DNA of 6,127 bases from Muribaculaceae bacterium (GTDB taxonomy: Bacteria; Bacteroidota; Bacteroidia; Bacteroidales; Muribaculaceae): positions 1 through 6,127 of the forward strand of contig JAIDJJ010000513.1 in NCBI GenBank assembly GCA_029052265.1. The letters run 5' to 3'. Below the pieces are notes generated by a model. It was not told the origin of the DNA. It was given only the letters and a program-made list of their open reading frames with translations, and did no database searches. Position 1 is the stretch's first letter, and each line of letters starts with the position of its first letter. Shown here piece by piece: positions 6,062-6,127 of this stretch. The position numbers were made by a program, and so were the translations under genes.

Positions 6062-6127
6062 CCAAAATCAAAATGTGTTTGTGTTTGTCACAGAACGTAT
6101 GTAAAGAATTGTTTACTTGTTTCCGCC

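Noticed and set aside
6113..6127. Last codons of an upstream minus-strand gene ending at TAA (6115-6113)
   Set aside because: Only four codons are visible and other frames also reach stops. The terminator at 6031-6061 implies an upstream gene, but its frame and identity cannot be supported from here.

Overview
The window looks like a Bacteroidales chromosome, possibly a gut Muribaculaceae- or Bacteroides-like species. The evidence is indirect: start codons lack strong Shine-Dalgarno sequences and sit behind A/T-rich leaders, two promoters match the Bacteroidetes TTTG / TAnnTTTG pattern, one gene is a relative of the hybrid two-component (HTCS) sensors of that phylum, and the GH31 enzyme and small outer-membrane barrel are of Bacteroidetes type. 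Every gene I can support lies on the minus strand, so transcription runs from high to low coordinates. The long plus-strand reading frames are antisense shadows.

In transcription order: a rho-independent terminator (6031-6061) closes a gene beyond the right edge. A near-consensus promoter (5978-6010) then drives tyrA (5957-5184, prephenate dehydrogenase, tyrosine synthesis). After 75 bp comes a small secreted outer-membrane beta-barrel protein (5108-4503). After a further 89 bp, which hold a dyad and short direct repeats, comes an extremely acidic 88-residue protein of unknown function (4413-4147). Only 17 bp later a membrane-spanning regulator begins (4129-1844): periplasmic propeller, Y_Y_Y domain, one membrane helix and a cytoplasmic AraC-type DNA-binding domain, with no histidine kinase or receiver. 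Last is a secreted GH31 glycosidase (1767 to beyond the left edge).

The most interesting part is the junction between regulator and glycosidase. It carries three exact copies of a 10-bp sequence (ATTTCAACAT on the minus strand), plus a fourth partial copy, with starts 21-23 bp apart. They run from the last codons of the regulator into a TAnnTTTG promoter just upstream of the GH31 gene. The same stretch is also an imperfect palindrome with a perfect 10-bp outer stem. My inference is that the regulator senses a sugar in the periplasm and directly controls the adjacent GH31 gene from the membrane, as a one-component shortcut of the HTCS scheme. The acidic 88-residue protein, encoded just ahead of the regulator, is the least explained element. 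tyrA and the barrel protein look like an unrelated housekeeping neighbourhood.
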